From: Janthinobacterium sp. 67
GTDB taxonomy: Bacteria > Pseudomonadota > Gammaproteobacteria > Burkholderiales > Burkholderiaceae_D
Direction of reading: 5' to 3'
NCBI RefSeq assembly: GCF_002797895.1
Contig: NZ_PGES01000001.1
Location: 4,650,001-4,714,000 of the forward strand
DNA length: 64,000 nucleotides
The notes below the pieces were generated by a model. The model was not told the DNA's origin and ran no database searches. It saw only the letters and a program-made list of their open reading frames with translations. A program made the translations under genes and the position numbers. Shown in pieces: positions 29,090 to 39,422 of this stretch (position 1 is its first letter; each line of letters begins with the position of its first letter).

Positions 29090-30892
29090 ATGTCTATGCG
29101 TACTGAATACTGCGGCCTCGTTACCGAAGCCATGCTGGGACAAACCGTCAGCCTGTGCGGCTGGGTACATCGCCGCCGCGACCACGGCAGCCTGATTTTC
29201 ATTGACTTGCGCGACCGTGAAGGCCTGGTGCAAATCGTCTGCAACCCGGAACAAGCGGAAATGTTCAAGGTCGCCGAAGCCGTGCGCAATGAATTCTGCC
29301 TGCGCGTGACGGGTGTCGTGACCAACCGTATCGAAGGCACGATCAACAACAATCTGAAATCGGGCAAGATCGAAGTGGTCTGCTCGGAGCTGGAAGTGCT
29401 GAACCCTTCCGTGCCCGTGCCGTTCCAGCTGGACGACGACAACCTGTCGGAAACGACGCGTCTGACGCACCGCGTGCTGGACCTGCGCCGCCCGCAAATG
29501 CAGAACAACCTGCGCCTGCGCTACAAGGTGACGATGGAAGTGCGCAAGTACCTCGACGCGCTGGGCTTCATCGACATCGAAACGCCGATGCTGACCAAGT
29601 CCACGCCAGAAGGCGCGCGCGATTACCTGGTGCCGTCGCGTGTCAACGCGGGCAGCTTCTTCGCCTTGCCGCAATCGCCACAGTTGTTCAAGCAACTGTT
29701 GATGGTCGCCAACTTCGACCGTTACTACCAGATCACCAAGTGCTTCCGCGACGAAGACTTGCGCGCCGACCGCCAGCCTGAATTCACGCAGATCGACTGC
29801 GAAACCTCGTTCCTGACGGAACAGGAAATCCGCGACCTGTTCGAAGACATGATACGCGTCGTCTTCAAGAACACCCTGGACATCGACCTGCCGAACCCGT
29901 TCCCGGTGATGGATTTCGCCGAAGCGATGGGCTTGTACGGTTCCGACAAGCCGGACATGCGCGTCAAGCTGGCCTTCACGGATTTGACCGAAGTCATGAA
30001 GTCGGTCGAATTCAAGGTCTTCAACGGCGCCGCCAACATGAAAGGCGGCCGCGTGGTTGCCCTGCGCGTACCGCAAGGCGGCAGCATGCCCCGTTCGGAA
30101 ATCGACGCCTACACCCAGTTCGTCGCCATCTACGGCGCCAAGGGCCTCGCTTACATCAAGGTCAACGAGAAAGCCAAGGGTCCTGAAGGCTTGCAGTCGC
30201 CGATCGTCAAGTTCCTGCCTGCCGACGTGCTGGCCACGATCCTCGAGCAGACGGGCGCGCAAGACGGCGACCTGATCTTCTTCGGCGCGGACAAGGCCAA
30301 GGTCGTCAACGACGCCATCGGCGCGCTGCGCGTGAAAATCGGTCACAGCGAATTCGGCAAGAAAGCCGGCCTGTTCGAAGACGTGTGGAAGCCATTGTGG
30401 GTGGTCGACTTCCCGATGTTCGAGCACGACGAAGAAGCGGACCGCTGGACGGCAACCCACCATCCATTCACGGCGCCGAAAGACGGCCATGAAGACATGC
30501 TGGAAAGCGATCCGGGCGCCTGCATCGCCAAGGCCTACGACATGGTCTTGAACGGCTGGGAACTGGGTGGCGGTTCGATCCGTATCCACCGCGAAGAAGT
30601 GCAGTCGAAAGTGTTCCGCGCGCTGAAGATCGACGCCGAAGAAGCGCAGCTGAAGTTCGGCTTCCTGCTCGACGCCCTGCAATACGGCGCGCCACCGCAT
30701 GGCGGCCTGGCATTCGGCCTGGACCGTATCGTGACCATGATGACGGGTTCCGAATCGATCCGCGACGTGATCGCCTTCCCGAAAACCCAGCGTGCGCAAG
30801 ACTTGCTGACCCATGCGCCGTCGGAAGTGGACGAGAAGCAATTGCGTGAACTGCACATCCGTTTGCGCAGCGCCGAGCCAAAAGTAGTGTAA
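29090..30892 (+). CDS. aspS: Aspartyl-tRNA synthetase
   Basis: The 600-residue bacterial-type class IIb synthetase has an N-terminal OB-fold anticodon-binding domain (residues 1-105), motif 2 [18 protein letters not shown], a GAD insertion domain in the middle, and motif 3 [15 protein letters not shown]. The length matches the bacterial form. An ATG two codons downstream (29096) is an alternative start. Whether it also charges tRNA-Asn cannot be decided from this window. A terminator follows. Confidence 0.97.
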   Translation: MSMRTEYCGLVTEAMLGQTVSLCGWVHRRRDHGSLIFIDLRDREGLVQIVCNPEQAEMFKVAEAVRNEFCLRVTGVVTNRIEGTINNNLKSGKIEVVCSELEVLNPSVPVPFQLDDDNLSETTRLTHRVLDLRRPQMQNNLRLRYKVTMEVRKYLDALGFIDIETPMLTKSTPEGARDYLVPSRVNAGSFFALPQSPQLFKQLLMVANFDRYYQITKCFRDEDLRADRQPEFTQIDCETSFLTEQEIRDLFEDMIRVVFKNTLDIDLPNPFPVMDFAEAMGLYGSDKPDMRVKLAFTDLTEVMKSVEFKVFNGAANMKGGRVVALRVPQGGSMPRSEIDAYTQFVAIYGAKGLAYIKVNEKAKGPEGLQSPIVKFLPADVLATILEQTGAQDGDLIFFGADKAKVVNDAIGALRVKIGHSEFGKKAGLFEDVWKPLWVVDFPMFEHDEEADRWTATHHPFTAPKDGHEDMLESDPGACIAKAYDMVLNGWELGGGSIRIHREEVQSKVFRALKIDAEEAQLKFGFLLDALQYGAPPHGGLAFGLDRIVTMMTGSESIRDVIAFPKTQRAQDLLTHAPSEVDEKQLRELHIRLRSAEPKVV

Positions 30893-30940
30893 TGAAGCAT
30901 GCGGCTGCCCCGGCGGCCGCTGTTTGATCCACTATGCAAA

Positions 30941-30967
30941 AAAAAGGCGCTGTCGTGGCGCCTTTTT
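30941..30967 (+). terminator. Intrinsic terminator after aspS
   Basis: Ten-base stem AAAAAGGCGC (30941-30950) / GCGCCTTTTT (30958-30967) with loop TGTCGTG. The next gene starts only 11 bases later. Confidence 0.9.
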
Positions 30968-30977
30968 CATTGTTGAT

Positions 30978-31442
30978 ATGACTCATAAAATCCCTGTTTC
31001 CGTGCTGGTCGTCATTCATACGGCTGACCTTGACGTCTTGCTGATCGAACGCGCGGGCCAGCCCGGTTTCTGGCAATCGGTGACGGGTTCCGTCGATGCC
31101 GTCGAAGAACCGCTGCTGCAGACGGCCGCGCGCGAACTGTGCGAGGAAACCGGCATCGTTGCCGATGGACGCGACATCGTGCTGCGCGACTGGAACTTGT
31201 CGAACGTGTACGAGATCTACCCGATCTGGCGCCACCGCTATGCGCCCGGGGTGACGCGCAACACGGAACACGTGTTCAGCGTGCAAGTGCCGCGCGACAT
31301 CGCCATCACCCTGAGCCCGCGCGAACATCTGCAATACGCGTGGCTGCCTTACTTGGAGGCGGCTGACCGCTGTTTCTCGTCGTCCAACGCGGAAGCGATT
31401 CTGCAATTGCCGGCCATGACGGGCCTGGCGCGTCCCACCTGA
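30978..31442 (+). CDS. nudB: Dihydroneopterin triphosphate diphosphatase (Nudix)
   Basis: The 154-residue Nudix hydrolase matches NudB of folate synthesis, which releases pyrophosphate from dihydroneopterin triphosphate. The Nudix box runs from GSVDAVEE to RELCEETGI, one residue longer than canonical before the REUXEE part. The ATG at 30978 follows the aspS terminator directly and has no clear Shine-Dalgarno sequence; no better start exists within the gap. Confidence 0.88.
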   Translation: MTHKIPVSVLVVIHTADLDVLLIERAGQPGFWQSVTGSVDAVEEPLLQTAARELCEETGIVADGRDIVLRDWNLSNVYEIYPIWRHRYAPGVTRNTEHVFSVQVPRDIAITLSPREHLQYAWLPYLEAADRCFSSSNAEAILQLPAMTGLARPT

Positions 31443-31455
31443 TAGAAAGCATTCC

Positions 31456-31749
31456 ATGTTGAACTGGTTACATTTGACTGCGCAGCAAAAACTGCTGGGC
31501 ACCCTGGGCATCGTTTTTTGCCTGTGCTTTATCTTCCTGCTGTTCAGCTCCACCGTGCCCGGCCGCACACCGCCGATCGGCATGCCGCTGATGGCGATCG
31601 GCTGGCTGCTGCACCCGGGCGCCTTTGCCAAGGGCAAGCGCACCGTGGCCTGGCGCGGCGCACCGTTGCTGGTCAAGATCGTCTGGGCGGCCGGCATCAC
31701 GGCGCTGATCGTCAGCGTGACGGCGGGCGTGGGACGCATGCTGGCCTGA
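31456..31749 (+). CDS. Small membrane protein of unknown function
   Basis: A 97-residue protein with two or three hydrophobic segments (about residues 12-32, 40-50 and 70-92) and a basic stretch between them (AKGKRTVAWRG). No family is recognised. It begins 13 bases after nudB and probably shares its transcript. Codon use is like its neighbours, and the protein-like hydrophobic pattern supports a real gene. Confidence 0.6.
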   Translation: MLNWLHLTAQQKLLGTLGIVFCLCFIFLLFSSTVPGRTPPIGMPLMAIGWLLHPGAFAKGKRTVAWRGAPLLVKIVWAAGITALIVSVTAGVGRMLA

Positions 31750-31846
31750 TTGCGTTCTTGATTGCATTCGTGATTGTGTCCGTTTAGGTGCGCTCGCGCA
31801 CCTACGCTGGCGCCGCGCGGGGCCCGTCTGGGAGTAGAATCAATGC

Positions 31847-32668
31847 ATGAAAATCCGCGTAGCAACTTATAATATTCACAAGGGTGTCTCCTCCGTGCGA
31901 GGCTTGCCCCGCGTGCATGCTTTAAAACAGGCGATTGCCCTGTTTCATGCCGATGTCGTCTTTTTGCAGGAAGTGCAAGGCAAGCACGACCGCAATGCGG
32001 CCCGCTATGGCGCCGAGAACAACGGCCACAAGCATTGGCCGGAAGCGTCGCAGCACGAGTTCTTTGCCGGCGCCGAGCACCATTCCGCGTATGGCATGAA
32101 TGCCGTGTACGACCATGGCCACCATGGCAATGCCTTGCTCAGCAAATTCCCCATCGCCTCGCAAACCAACCACGACGTGTCCGACCACGCTTATGAACAG
32201 CGCGGCATCCTGCATTGCGTGCTCAAGACGCCGCAGACCGACGTGCACTGTTATGTCGTCCACCTGGGTCTGTTCGAATCGGGGCGGGGGCGGCAGACGC
32301 AGGCGCTGATCGATGCCGTCATGGAATCGGCGCCGAATGGCGAACCGGTCATCATCGCGGGCGACTTCAACGACTGGCGCAACACGCTCAGCGACAAGCT
32401 GCGCAATGCGCTGGGCGTGGTGGAAGTATTCGACCAGCGCGCGTCGAACTCGGCCTTGGGCGACCTGGTGCGTACCCTGGCGCGGCGCCAGAGCAAGACC
32501 CCCACGCCCGTGCCGGCGCGCACCTTTCCCGCCGCCTTGCCATGGTTCCGCCTGGACCGCATCTATGTGCGCGGTTTCCACGTGGAAGGCGCGCAAGTGA
32601 TGCATGGCACCCTGTGGGCAAAATTGTCGGACCATGCGCCGATAGTTGCTGCTTTGAAACTCGCGTAG
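31847..32668 (+). CDS. Endonuclease/exonuclease/phosphatase-family protein
   Basis: The 273-residue EEP-fold phosphodiesterase has the N-terminal motif ATYNIHKG, catalytic Glu in VVFLQEVQG, the Asn/Asp pair in IIAGDFNDWRN, and the terminal SDHAPIVAALKL with Asp-His. Substrates in the family range from DNA to phospholipids. It lies nine bases before clsB, and this pairing with a cardiolipin synthase is common in betaproteobacteria, hinting at a phospholipid link. Confidence 0.88.
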   Translation: MKIRVATYNIHKGVSSVRGLPRVHALKQAIALFHADVVFLQEVQGKHDRNAARYGAENNGHKHWPEASQHEFFAGAEHHSAYGMNAVYDHGHHGNALLSKFPIASQTNHDVSDHAYEQRGILHCVLKTPQTDVHCYVVHLGLFESGRGRQTQALIDAVMESAPNGEPVIIAGDFNDWRNTLSDKLRNALGVVEVFDQRASNSALGDLVRTLARRQSKTPTPVPARTFPAALPWFRLDRIYVRGFHVEGAQVMHGTLWAKLSDHAPIVAALKLA

Positions 32669-32677
32669 ACTGCCGGC

Positions 32678-33841
32678 ATGCGCACAGTCAATTTCATCGC
32701 CCACAACGACATCCAGCTGCTGTATTGCGGCACCGATTACTTTCCCGCGCTGATAGCCGCCATCGACGGCGCGCGCTCGGAAGTCTATTTCGAAACGTAT
32801 ATCTTTGCCGACGACGCCACGGGCACCCTGGTGCTCGACGCCCTGAAGCGTGCCGCCGCGCGCGGCGTGCTCGTGTGCATGATCACGGACTGGTTCGGCA
32901 CGGGCAACCGCCGGGTTAACGCCATGCATGCGGAGCTGGAAGCGGCCGGCGTGCACCACCGCATCTTCAATCCGTGGTTCCGGCGCGGCATCACGCGCAC
33001 GCACCGCAAGATTTGCGTGGCCGATGGCGAGATCGCCCTGGTGGGCGGCATCAATATCAACGACGACATGTTTTGCGATTACGACCACAACATCAGCCTG
33101 GAAGCGCCGCGCTGGGATTTTGCCGTGCAGGTGAAGGGGCCGCTGGTCGACGCCATCCATGAAGAAGTGCAGGCGCAGTGGGCGCGTTTGGGCAAGATGA
33201 ATCTGGTGCGGCGTATCAAGCTGTACCGCAAGATGCGCGTCGTCAGCAAGGAGCTGGCGAAGAACCCCGTCGTGGCCGGCTTTGTCGTGCGCGACAATCT
33301 GCGCAACCGCCGCACCATTCAGCGCGCCTACCTGCAGGCGCTGGGCCAGGCGCGCAAAAGCGTGATGCTGGCCAACCCGTATTTCGCGCCCGGGCACAAG
33401 CTGCGCCGCGCGCTGGCGCAGGCGGCCCAGCGGGGCGTCGACGTGGTGCTGCTGATCGGCGTGGGCGAGTTCCGCATGCAAGACGCCGTGGCGCACTCGT
33501 TTTATCCGAAACTGCTGGCCGCCGGCGTGAAAATCGTCGAATACCGCAAGACGCAGCTGCACGCCAAGGTGGCCGTCGTCGACGACGACTGGGCGACGGT
33601 CGGTTCCAGCAATATTGACGCGCTGAGCCTGTTCCTGAATCAGGAAGCGAACGTCGTGATCAAGGATGTGGCCTTCGCGCAAAGCCTGCGCCAGCATATC
33701 GAGCAGGGCGTGGCCGACGGCATCGTCATCCACCAGGACGATTTCAAGCACATCGGCCGTTTCCGCCGCCTCGGCTACGAAGCCGCCTTCCTCGCGTACC
33801 GGCTGGTGATGCGCATTTTTTCAGTAGGCAAATACGCATGA
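32678..33841 (+). CDS. clsB: Cardiolipin synthase B-type phospholipase D-like protein
   Basis: The 387-residue protein has two HKD motifs, HxKx4D at His109/Lys111/Asp116 and His295/Lys297/Asp302, with GSSNIDALSL after the second. ClsB makes cardiolipin from phosphatidylglycerol, or from other donors. It overlaps the S4-domain gene by four bases (ATGA). The lack of N-terminal membrane helices fits ClsB rather than ClsA. Confidence 0.9.
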   Translation: MRTVNFIAHNDIQLLYCGTDYFPALIAAIDGARSEVYFETYIFADDATGTLVLDALKRAAARGVLVCMITDWFGTGNRRVNAMHAELEAAGVHHRIFNPWFRRGITRTHRKICVADGEIALVGGININDDMFCDYDHNISLEAPRWDFAVQVKGPLVDAIHEEVQAQWARLGKMNLVRRIKLYRKMRVVSKELAKNPVVAGFVVRDNLRNRRTIQRAYLQALGQARKSVMLANPYFAPGHKLRRALAQAAQRGVDVVLLIGVGEFRMQDAVAHSFYPKLLAAGVKIVEYRKTQLHAKVAVVDDDWATVGSSNIDALSLFLNQEANVVIKDVAFAQSLRQHIEQGVADGIVIHQDDFKHIGRFRRLGYEAAFLAYRLVMRIFSVGKYA

Positions 33842-34227
33842 ACGAGATGACCACGGTAAGGCTGGACAAATGGCTGTGGGCGGCGCGTTTCTTCAAGACG
33901 CGCTCGCTGGCCAGCGAAGCCGTCGACACGGGTAAGGTCAAGGTGGGCGGCGAGCGCGTGAAACCGGCGCGCAGCGTGCGCGTGGGCGACGAGCTGGCCA
34001 TCGACAATGGCGCGGAGACGTGGGAAGTGGCCGTGCTGGGCCTGTCCGACAAGCGCGGCGCCGCGCCCGTGGCGCGCTTGCTGTATGCGGAAACGCCGGC
34101 CAGCATCGCCCGCCGCGAGCAGCTGGCCGAGGAACGCAAGCTGTTCCGCGAGCCGGGCACCACCATCAAGGGGCGACCGACCAAGCGCGACCGCCGTCAA
34201 CTGAACAAGGCAGGCGGCCTCGACTGA
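33838..34227 (+). CDS. hslR: S4-domain RNA-binding protein, Hsp15 type
   Basis: The 129-residue protein has an S4 domain from VRLDKWLWAARFFKTRSLA and a basic C-terminal tail (GRPTKRDRRQLNK). In E. coli Hsp15 binds stalled 50S subunits carrying peptidyl-tRNA and helps recycle them. It is coupled to clsB by a four-base overlap. Confidence 0.9.
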   Translation: MNEMTTVRLDKWLWAARFFKTRSLASEAVDTGKVKVGGERVKPARSVRVGDELAIDNGAETWEVAVLGLSDKRGAAPVARLLYAETPASIARREQLAEERKLFREPGTTIKGRPTKRDRRQLNKAGGLD

Positions 34228-34336
34228 GGCCATGCGGCAGGGGCGCGCGCCGCTTTTGCCCGCCTGAAATCGCTACAAACACGCGGCCAAGAAATGCTGC
34301 GCTGCACCAATAGAACACCGGCTCTAAAGTTCCCGT

Positions 34337-34378
34337 TTGACTTTTACGTGGTAGTGGATAATAGTACGAGCGTTCGGA
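34337..34378 (+). promoter_or_regulatory. Candidate promoter and operator before the TetR gene
   Basis: TTGACT (34337-34342) followed by GATAAT (34357-34362) or TAATAG (34359-34364) gives a plausible but imperfectly spaced sigma-70 promoter. An imperfect palindrome, TACGAGCGTTCGGA (34365-34378, ten of fourteen positions symmetric), lies right at the predicted transcription start and is a candidate autoregulatory site for the TetR protein. Confidence 0.4.
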
Positions 34379-34474
34379 TTTTTTCGAAGCGTGCTTTTTT
34401 TTACCCTCGCTTCAGTCCGCCAAATCGGCAACATCACTTTGAGAACGGACATTTTGAATACTTCAGTCAAATTC

Positions 34475-35077
34475 ATGCGCAAGGGCGAACTGACCCGTGC
34501 AGCCATCCTCGACGTGGCGCTGGACCTGTCCAGCCGCGACGGCCTGGAAGGCCTGACCATAGGGCTGCTTGCGGACAAAATGAACATGAGCAAGTCGGGC
34601 GTGTTTGCCCACTTTGGCTCGCGCGAAGACTTGCAGATGGAAGTGCTGAAGCTCTACCACTATCGTTTCGAGCAAGAAGTCTTTTTCCCCAGCATGAAAG
34701 AACCGCGCGGTATCCAGCGCCTGCAATCGATGTTTGCGCGCTGGGTCAAGCGGGTCAGCGTGGAAATCGCGTCCGGCTGCATCTATATCAGCGGCGCCGT
34801 CGAGTATGACGACCGTCCCGGTCCCATCCGCGAGGCCCTGGTGGCCATGGTGCGGGCCTGGCAGGGCGCGCTGCTGCGCAGTGTCGAGCAATCGATCGCC
34901 ACGGGCGACCTGAAAGCGGACACGGACGCCCAGCAGCTGGTGTACGAGATGTATGGCCTGATCCTGGCCCTGCATCACGATGCGCGCTTCCTGCGCGTGC
35001 CGGGCAGCATCGAACGGGCGCAAGCGGGCTTTATCCGCCTGCTGGCGTCGTACCAGAATTGCGTCACAAGCAAATAA
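34475..35077 (+). CDS. TetR/AcrR-family regulator, probable control of fatty-acid oxidation
   Basis: The 200-residue regulator has a TetR helix-turn-helix at residues 1-50 (LTIGLLADKMNMSKSGVFAHFGSREDLQ). The ligand domain is not assignable by eye. It lies directly upstream of the beta-oxidation genes in the same direction, suggesting that it senses acyl-CoA and represses them; this is inference from position. An in-frame TTG at 34454 is an alternative start. Confidence 0.85.
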   Translation: MRKGELTRAAILDVALDLSSRDGLEGLTIGLLADKMNMSKSGVFAHFGSREDLQMEVLKLYHYRFEQEVFFPSMKEPRGIQRLQSMFARWVKRVSVEIASGCIYISGAVEYDDRPGPIREALVAMVRAWQGALLRSVEQSIATGDLKADTDAQQLVYEMYGLILALHHDARFLRVPGSIERAQAGFIRLLASYQNCVTSK

Positions 35078-35155
35078 GCCGTCAGGCAGTATCCGCAACA
35101 ACGCACACGCACTTACAAGTACAACACTTTAGCTAATCGCCTTCAGGAGAAAATT

Positions 35156-36946
35156 ATGGGTCAATACGTCGCGCCAATCCGGGATATGCAATTCGTCCTG
35201 CATGAGTTCCTGCAAGTGGAAGAAGAACTGAAGCAAATGCCGTCGTACGCCGACGTCGACGCCGACATCATCAACCAGGTGCTGGAAGAGGGCGGCAAAT
35301 TCACCTCCGAAGTACTGTTCCCGCTGAACCACTCCGGCGACCGCGAAGGCTGCCACCACGACCCGGTCACGAAAAGCGTGACCACGCCGAAAGGCTTCAA
35401 GGAAGCCTACAAGCAGTACGTCGAAGGCGGCTGGGCGGCTTTGGCCTGCGATCCGGAATACGGCGGCCAGGGCTTGCCGGTCGTGCTGAACAATTCGTTC
35501 TATGAAATGCTGAACTCGTCGAACCAGGCCTGGTCCATGTACCCTGGCCTGTCGCACGGCGCCTACGAGTGCCTGAAGGAACACGGCACCGACCACCAGA
35601 AGGAAGTGTATCTGCCGAAGCTGGTGTCGGGCGAATGGACGGGCACCATGTGCCTGACCGAACCGCACTGCGGCACCGACCTGGGCCTGCTGCGCTCGAA
35701 AGCGCTGCCTGAGGCGGACGGTTCCTGGACCATCACCGGCAACAAGATCTTCATCTCGGCCGGCGAGCACGACATGGCGGAAAACATCCTGCACCTGGTG
35801 CTGGCCCGCGTCCCGGACGCACCGGAAGGCTCGAAAGGCATCTCGCTGTTCCTGGTGCCGAAATTCCTGCCGAACGCGGACGGCACGGTCGGCGAACGCA
35901 ACCCGATCACCTGCGGCGCCATCGAAGAAAAAATGGGCATCCACGGCAATTCGACCTGCCAGATGAACCTGGACGGCGCGAAAGGCTGGATCATCGGCCA
36001 GCCGAACAAGGGCTTGAACGCCATGTTCGTCTTCATGAACGCGGCCCGTCTGGGCGTGGGCATGCAGTCGCTGGGCCTGACGGAAATCGCCTACCAGAAC
36101 GCGCTGATCTACGCCAAGGACCGCACGCAAATGCGTTCGCTGTCCGGCATCAAGAACCCGGAACTGCCGGCCGACCGCATCATCGTGCACCCTGACGTGC
36201 GCCGCATGCTGTTGACGGGCAAAGCCTACGCCGAAGGCGCGCGCGCTTTCACCTCGTACGTGGCGCTGCAGATCGACCGCGAACTGCACCACCCCGACGC
36301 CGACGTGCGCAAGGAAGCGGCCGACGAAGTGGCGCTGCTGACGCCCGTCATCAAGGCCTTCATCACCGATAACGCCTGGATCGCCACCTCGGACGCGATG
36401 CAAGTGTTCGGCGGTCATGGCTACATCTCGGAATGGGGCATGGAACAGTATGTGCGCGACGCGCGCATCAACATGATCTACGAAGGCACGAACACGATCC
36501 AGTCGCTGGACCTGCTGGGCCGCAAGATCCTCGGCGATAACGGCGCCAAGCTGCGCAAGTTCGGCGAAAAGATCAAGGCTTTCGTTGAAGACAACGGCAC
36601 CGATGAAGCGATGAGCGAATTCGTCACCCCACTGGGCGACCTGGGCGACAAAGTCACCAAGCTGACCATGGAAATCGGCATGAAGGCCTTCCAGAATCCT
36701 GACGAAGTGGGCGCGGCATGCGTGCCTTACCTGCGCGTCGTCGGCCACATGATCTACAGCTACCTGTTCGCGCAGATGGCCAAGATCGCCCTCGAAAAAG
36801 AATCCAGCGGCGACAAGTTCTACACCGCCAAACTGGCTACCGCACGTTTCTACTTCGCCCGCTTGCAGCCTGAAACGGCAACCCTGATCCGTCAGGCGCG
36901 TTCCGGTTCGGCCAACCTGATGGCACTCGACGCAGACCTGTTCTAA
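35156..36946 (+). CDS. Acyl-CoA dehydrogenase (FadE type, with C-terminal extension)
   Basis: The 596-residue flavoprotein catalyses the first oxidation of acyl-CoA. It has the FAD/substrate motifs MCLTEPHCGTDLG and FGGHGYISEWGMEQ, and the catalytic base Glu443 in MIYEGTNTIQ. It is longer than the classic 380-residue form because of an N-terminal acyl-CoA-dehydrogenase-associated region and a C-terminal extension, as in the DmdC-like group. AGGAGA lies five bases before the ATG. It is the first structural gene of the operon. Confidence 0.93.
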   Translation: MGQYVAPIRDMQFVLHEFLQVEEELKQMPSYADVDADIINQVLEEGGKFTSEVLFPLNHSGDREGCHHDPVTKSVTTPKGFKEAYKQYVEGGWAALACDPEYGGQGLPVVLNNSFYEMLNSSNQAWSMYPGLSHGAYECLKEHGTDHQKEVYLPKLVSGEWTGTMCLTEPHCGTDLGLLRSKALPEADGSWTITGNKIFISAGEHDMAENILHLVLARVPDAPEGSKGISLFLVPKFLPNADGTVGERNPITCGAIEEKMGIHGNSTCQMNLDGAKGWIIGQPNKGLNAMFVFMNAARLGVGMQSLGLTEIAYQNALIYAKDRTQMRSLSGIKNPELPADRIIVHPDVRRMLLTGKAYAEGARAFTSYVALQIDRELHHPDADVRKEAADEVALLTPVIKAFITDNAWIATSDAMQVFGGHGYISEWGMEQYVRDARINMIYEGTNTIQSLDLLGRKILGDNGAKLRKFGEKIKAFVEDNGTDEAMSEFVTPLGDLGDKVTKLTMEIGMKAFQNPDEVGAACVPYLRVVGHMIYSYLFAQMAKIALEKESSGDKFYTAKLATARFYFARLQPETATLIRQARSGSANLMALDADLF

Positions 36947-36960
36947 GACTTGAGGAAAAT

Positions 36961-39360
36961 ATGACCAATTTCATCGTTAAAAAAGTAGCCGTCCTCGGCG
37001 CCGGCGTGATGGGCGCGCAGATCGCCGCCCATTGCATCAACGCGAAAGTGCCGGTCGTGCTGTTCGACCTGCCGGCAAAGGAAGGTCCAAAGAATGGCAT
37101 CGTGCTGCGCGCCATCGAGAACCTGAAAAAGCTGTCGCCTGCCCCGCTGGGCAACAAGGATGACGCGTCGCTGATCCAGGTAGCCAACTACGAAGACAAC
37201 CTGGACCTGCTGGCCGGTTGCGACCTGATCATCGAAGCCATCGCCGAGCGCATGGACTGGAAACACGACCTGTACCAGAAGGTGGCCCCGCACATCGGCC
37301 CGAACGCGATCTTCGCCTCGAACACCTCGGGCCTGTCGATCACCAAGCTGGCCGAAGGCTTCGATGCCGACCTGAAATCGCGCTACTGCGGCGTGCACTT
37401 CTTCAACCCGCCGCGCTATATGCACCTGGTCGAGATCATCCCGACCGAGTTCACCAAGCCTGAAATCAGCGACCAGCTGGAAGGTTTTTTGACCACCACC
37501 CTGGGCAAGGGCGTGGTCCGCGCCAAGGATACGCCGAACTTCATCGCCAACCGCGTGGGCGTGTTCGGCATCCTGGCCATCGTGCACGAAGCTGAAAAAT
37601 TCGGCCTGTCCGTGGACGTCGTCGATGATTTGACGGGCGCCAAGCTGGGCCGCGCCAAGTCGGGCACCTTCCGCACGGCGGACGTGGTCGGCCTGGACAC
37701 CATGGGCCATGTGATCAAGACCATGCAGGACTACCTGCCGAACGATCCGTTCGCCGCCGTCTACAAGACGCCGGAAGTGCTGGCCAAGCTGGTGGAAAAA
37801 GGCGCGCTGGGCCAGAAGAGCGGCGCAGGCTTCTACAAGAAGGTCGGCAAGGAAATTCAACGCCTGGACTTCGCCACCGGTGAATACGTGGCCGGCGGCG
37901 CCAAGGCTGCCGACATCATCGCCCGCATCCTGAAGGAAAAGGATCCGGTCAAGAAGATGAAGGCGCTGCGCGAATCGACGAACCCGCAAGGCCAGTTCCT
38001 GTGGGCGATCTTCCGCGACGCTTTCCACTACATCGCCATTCACCTCGACACCGTGGCCGACAATGCGCGCGACATCGACTTCGCCATGCGCTGGGGCTTC
38101 GGCTGGAACGTCGGTCCGTTTGAAACGTGGCAGGCATCGAACTGGCTGCAAGTGGCCAACTGGGTCAAGGAAGACATCGACGCCGGCCACGCGCTGTGCA
38201 ACGCGCCGCTGCCAGCCTGGGTCTTCGAAGGCCCGGTCGCTGAAAAAGGCGGCGTGCACACGCCGGAAGGTTCCTACTCCGCCGTGTCGAACAGCTTCGT
38301 GCCACGCTCGACCCTGTCCGTGTATGACCGCCAGCCATTCCGCGCGCCAGTCCTGGGCAGCGGCGCCATCGACGGCAAGACCGCCGGCACCACCGTCTTC
38401 GAAGACGAATCCGTGCGCGTCTGGCATACGGGCGACGACGTCCTGATCATCTCGTTCAAGACCAAGATGCACGTGATCGGCGAAGGCGTGATCAACGGCC
38501 TGAAACTGGCCTTGGCAGAAGCCGAGAAGAACTTCAAGGGCCTGGTGATCTGGCACGCGGACGCAGCCGAAGGCGGCGCGTTCTCGGCCGGCGCCGACCT
38601 GCAATCGGCACTGCCGGCGTTCATGCAGGGCGGCGTGAAAGCCGTCGATCCGATCATCGCCGAACTGCAGAACACCTTCATGTCGCTGAAATACGCGAAC
38701 GTGCCGGTGATCGCCGCGGTCGCTGGCCTGGCGCTGGGCGGCGGTTGCGAACTGGCCCTGCACGCATCCAAACGCGTGGCCTCGATCGAGTCGTATATCG
38801 GCCTGGTGGAAGTGGGCGTGGGCCTGATTCCAGCTGGCGGCGGCTTGAAGGAAGCGGCGCAGCGCGCCTACAAGGAAGCCAAGGGTAACGACATCCTGCA
38901 ATTCCTGAAAACGGGCTTCACCAACGCAGCCACCGCCAACGTGTCGAAGTCGGCGCTGGAAGCCAAAAAAATGGGCTACCTGAAGGAAGACGACGTCATC
39001 GTGTTCAACGCCTACGAGCTGCTGCATGTGGCCAAGGTCGAAGCGCGCGCCATGTTCGATGCCGGCTTCCGTCCGCAACTGCCGTCGCTGATCCAGGTGA
39101 CGGGCCGTTACGGCTGGGGCACCATCAAGGCGCAGCTGGTCAACATGCGCGACGGCGGCTTCATTTCGGCGCACGATTTCAAGCTGGGCGAGATGATCGC
39201 CGAGATCGTATCGGGCGGCGACGTGGACCAGGGTAGCTTCGTCAGCGAACAGTGGCTGCTGGATATGGAACGCAAGGCATTCCTGGAGCTGTTGAACCAT
39301 CCGAAAACCCAGGAACGGATCATGGGCATGATGCAAACCGGTAAGCCGGTACGCAACTAA
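36961..39360 (+). CDS. 3-hydroxyacyl-CoA dehydrogenase / enoyl-CoA hydratase, FadN type
   Basis: The 799-residue bifunctional enzyme has the NAD-binding dehydrogenase first (GAGVMG at residues 13-18; HFFNPPRYMHLVEI) and the crotonase domain in the C-terminal half (FSAGADLQSAL; LALGGGCELALHA). This order is the reverse of E. coli FadB and matches FadN of Bacillus. It performs hydration and the second oxidation of beta-oxidation. It starts 14 bases after the acyl-CoA dehydrogenase gene. Confidence 0.95.
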   Translation: MTNFIVKKVAVLGAGVMGAQIAAHCINAKVPVVLFDLPAKEGPKNGIVLRAIENLKKLSPAPLGNKDDASLIQVANYEDNLDLLAGCDLIIEAIAERMDWKHDLYQKVAPHIGPNAIFASNTSGLSITKLAEGFDADLKSRYCGVHFFNPPRYMHLVEIIPTEFTKPEISDQLEGFLTTTLGKGVVRAKDTPNFIANRVGVFGILAIVHEAEKFGLSVDVVDDLTGAKLGRAKSGTFRTADVVGLDTMGHVIKTMQDYLPNDPFAAVYKTPEVLAKLVEKGALGQKSGAGFYKKVGKEIQRLDFATGEYVAGGAKAADIIARILKEKDPVKKMKALRESTNPQGQFLWAIFRDAFHYIAIHLDTVADNARDIDFAMRWGFGWNVGPFETWQASNWLQVANWVKEDIDAGHALCNAPLPAWVFEGPVAEKGGVHTPEGSYSAVSNSFVPRSTLSVYDRQPFRAPVLGSGAIDGKTAGTTVFEDESVRVWHTGDDVLIISFKTKMHVIGEGVINGLKLALAEAEKNFKGLVIWHADAAEGGAFSAGADLQSALPAFMQGGVKAVDPIIAELQNTFMSLKYANVPVIAAVAGLALGGGCELALHASKRVASIESYIGLVEVGVGLIPAGGGLKEAAQRAYKEAKGNDILQFLKTGFTNAATANVSKSALEAKKMGYLKEDDVIVFNAYELLHVAKVEARAMFDAGFRPQLPSLIQVTGRYGWGTIKAQLVNMRDGGFISAHDFKLGEMIAEIVSGGDVDQGSFVSEQWLLDMERKAFLELLNHPKTQERIMGMMQTGKPVRN

Positions 39361-39422
39361 GCCTGACGTCGATGACGATCCTGTCCATTATTTTTAAAGT
39401 ATTGCTGCGCGTGAGGCCAAGC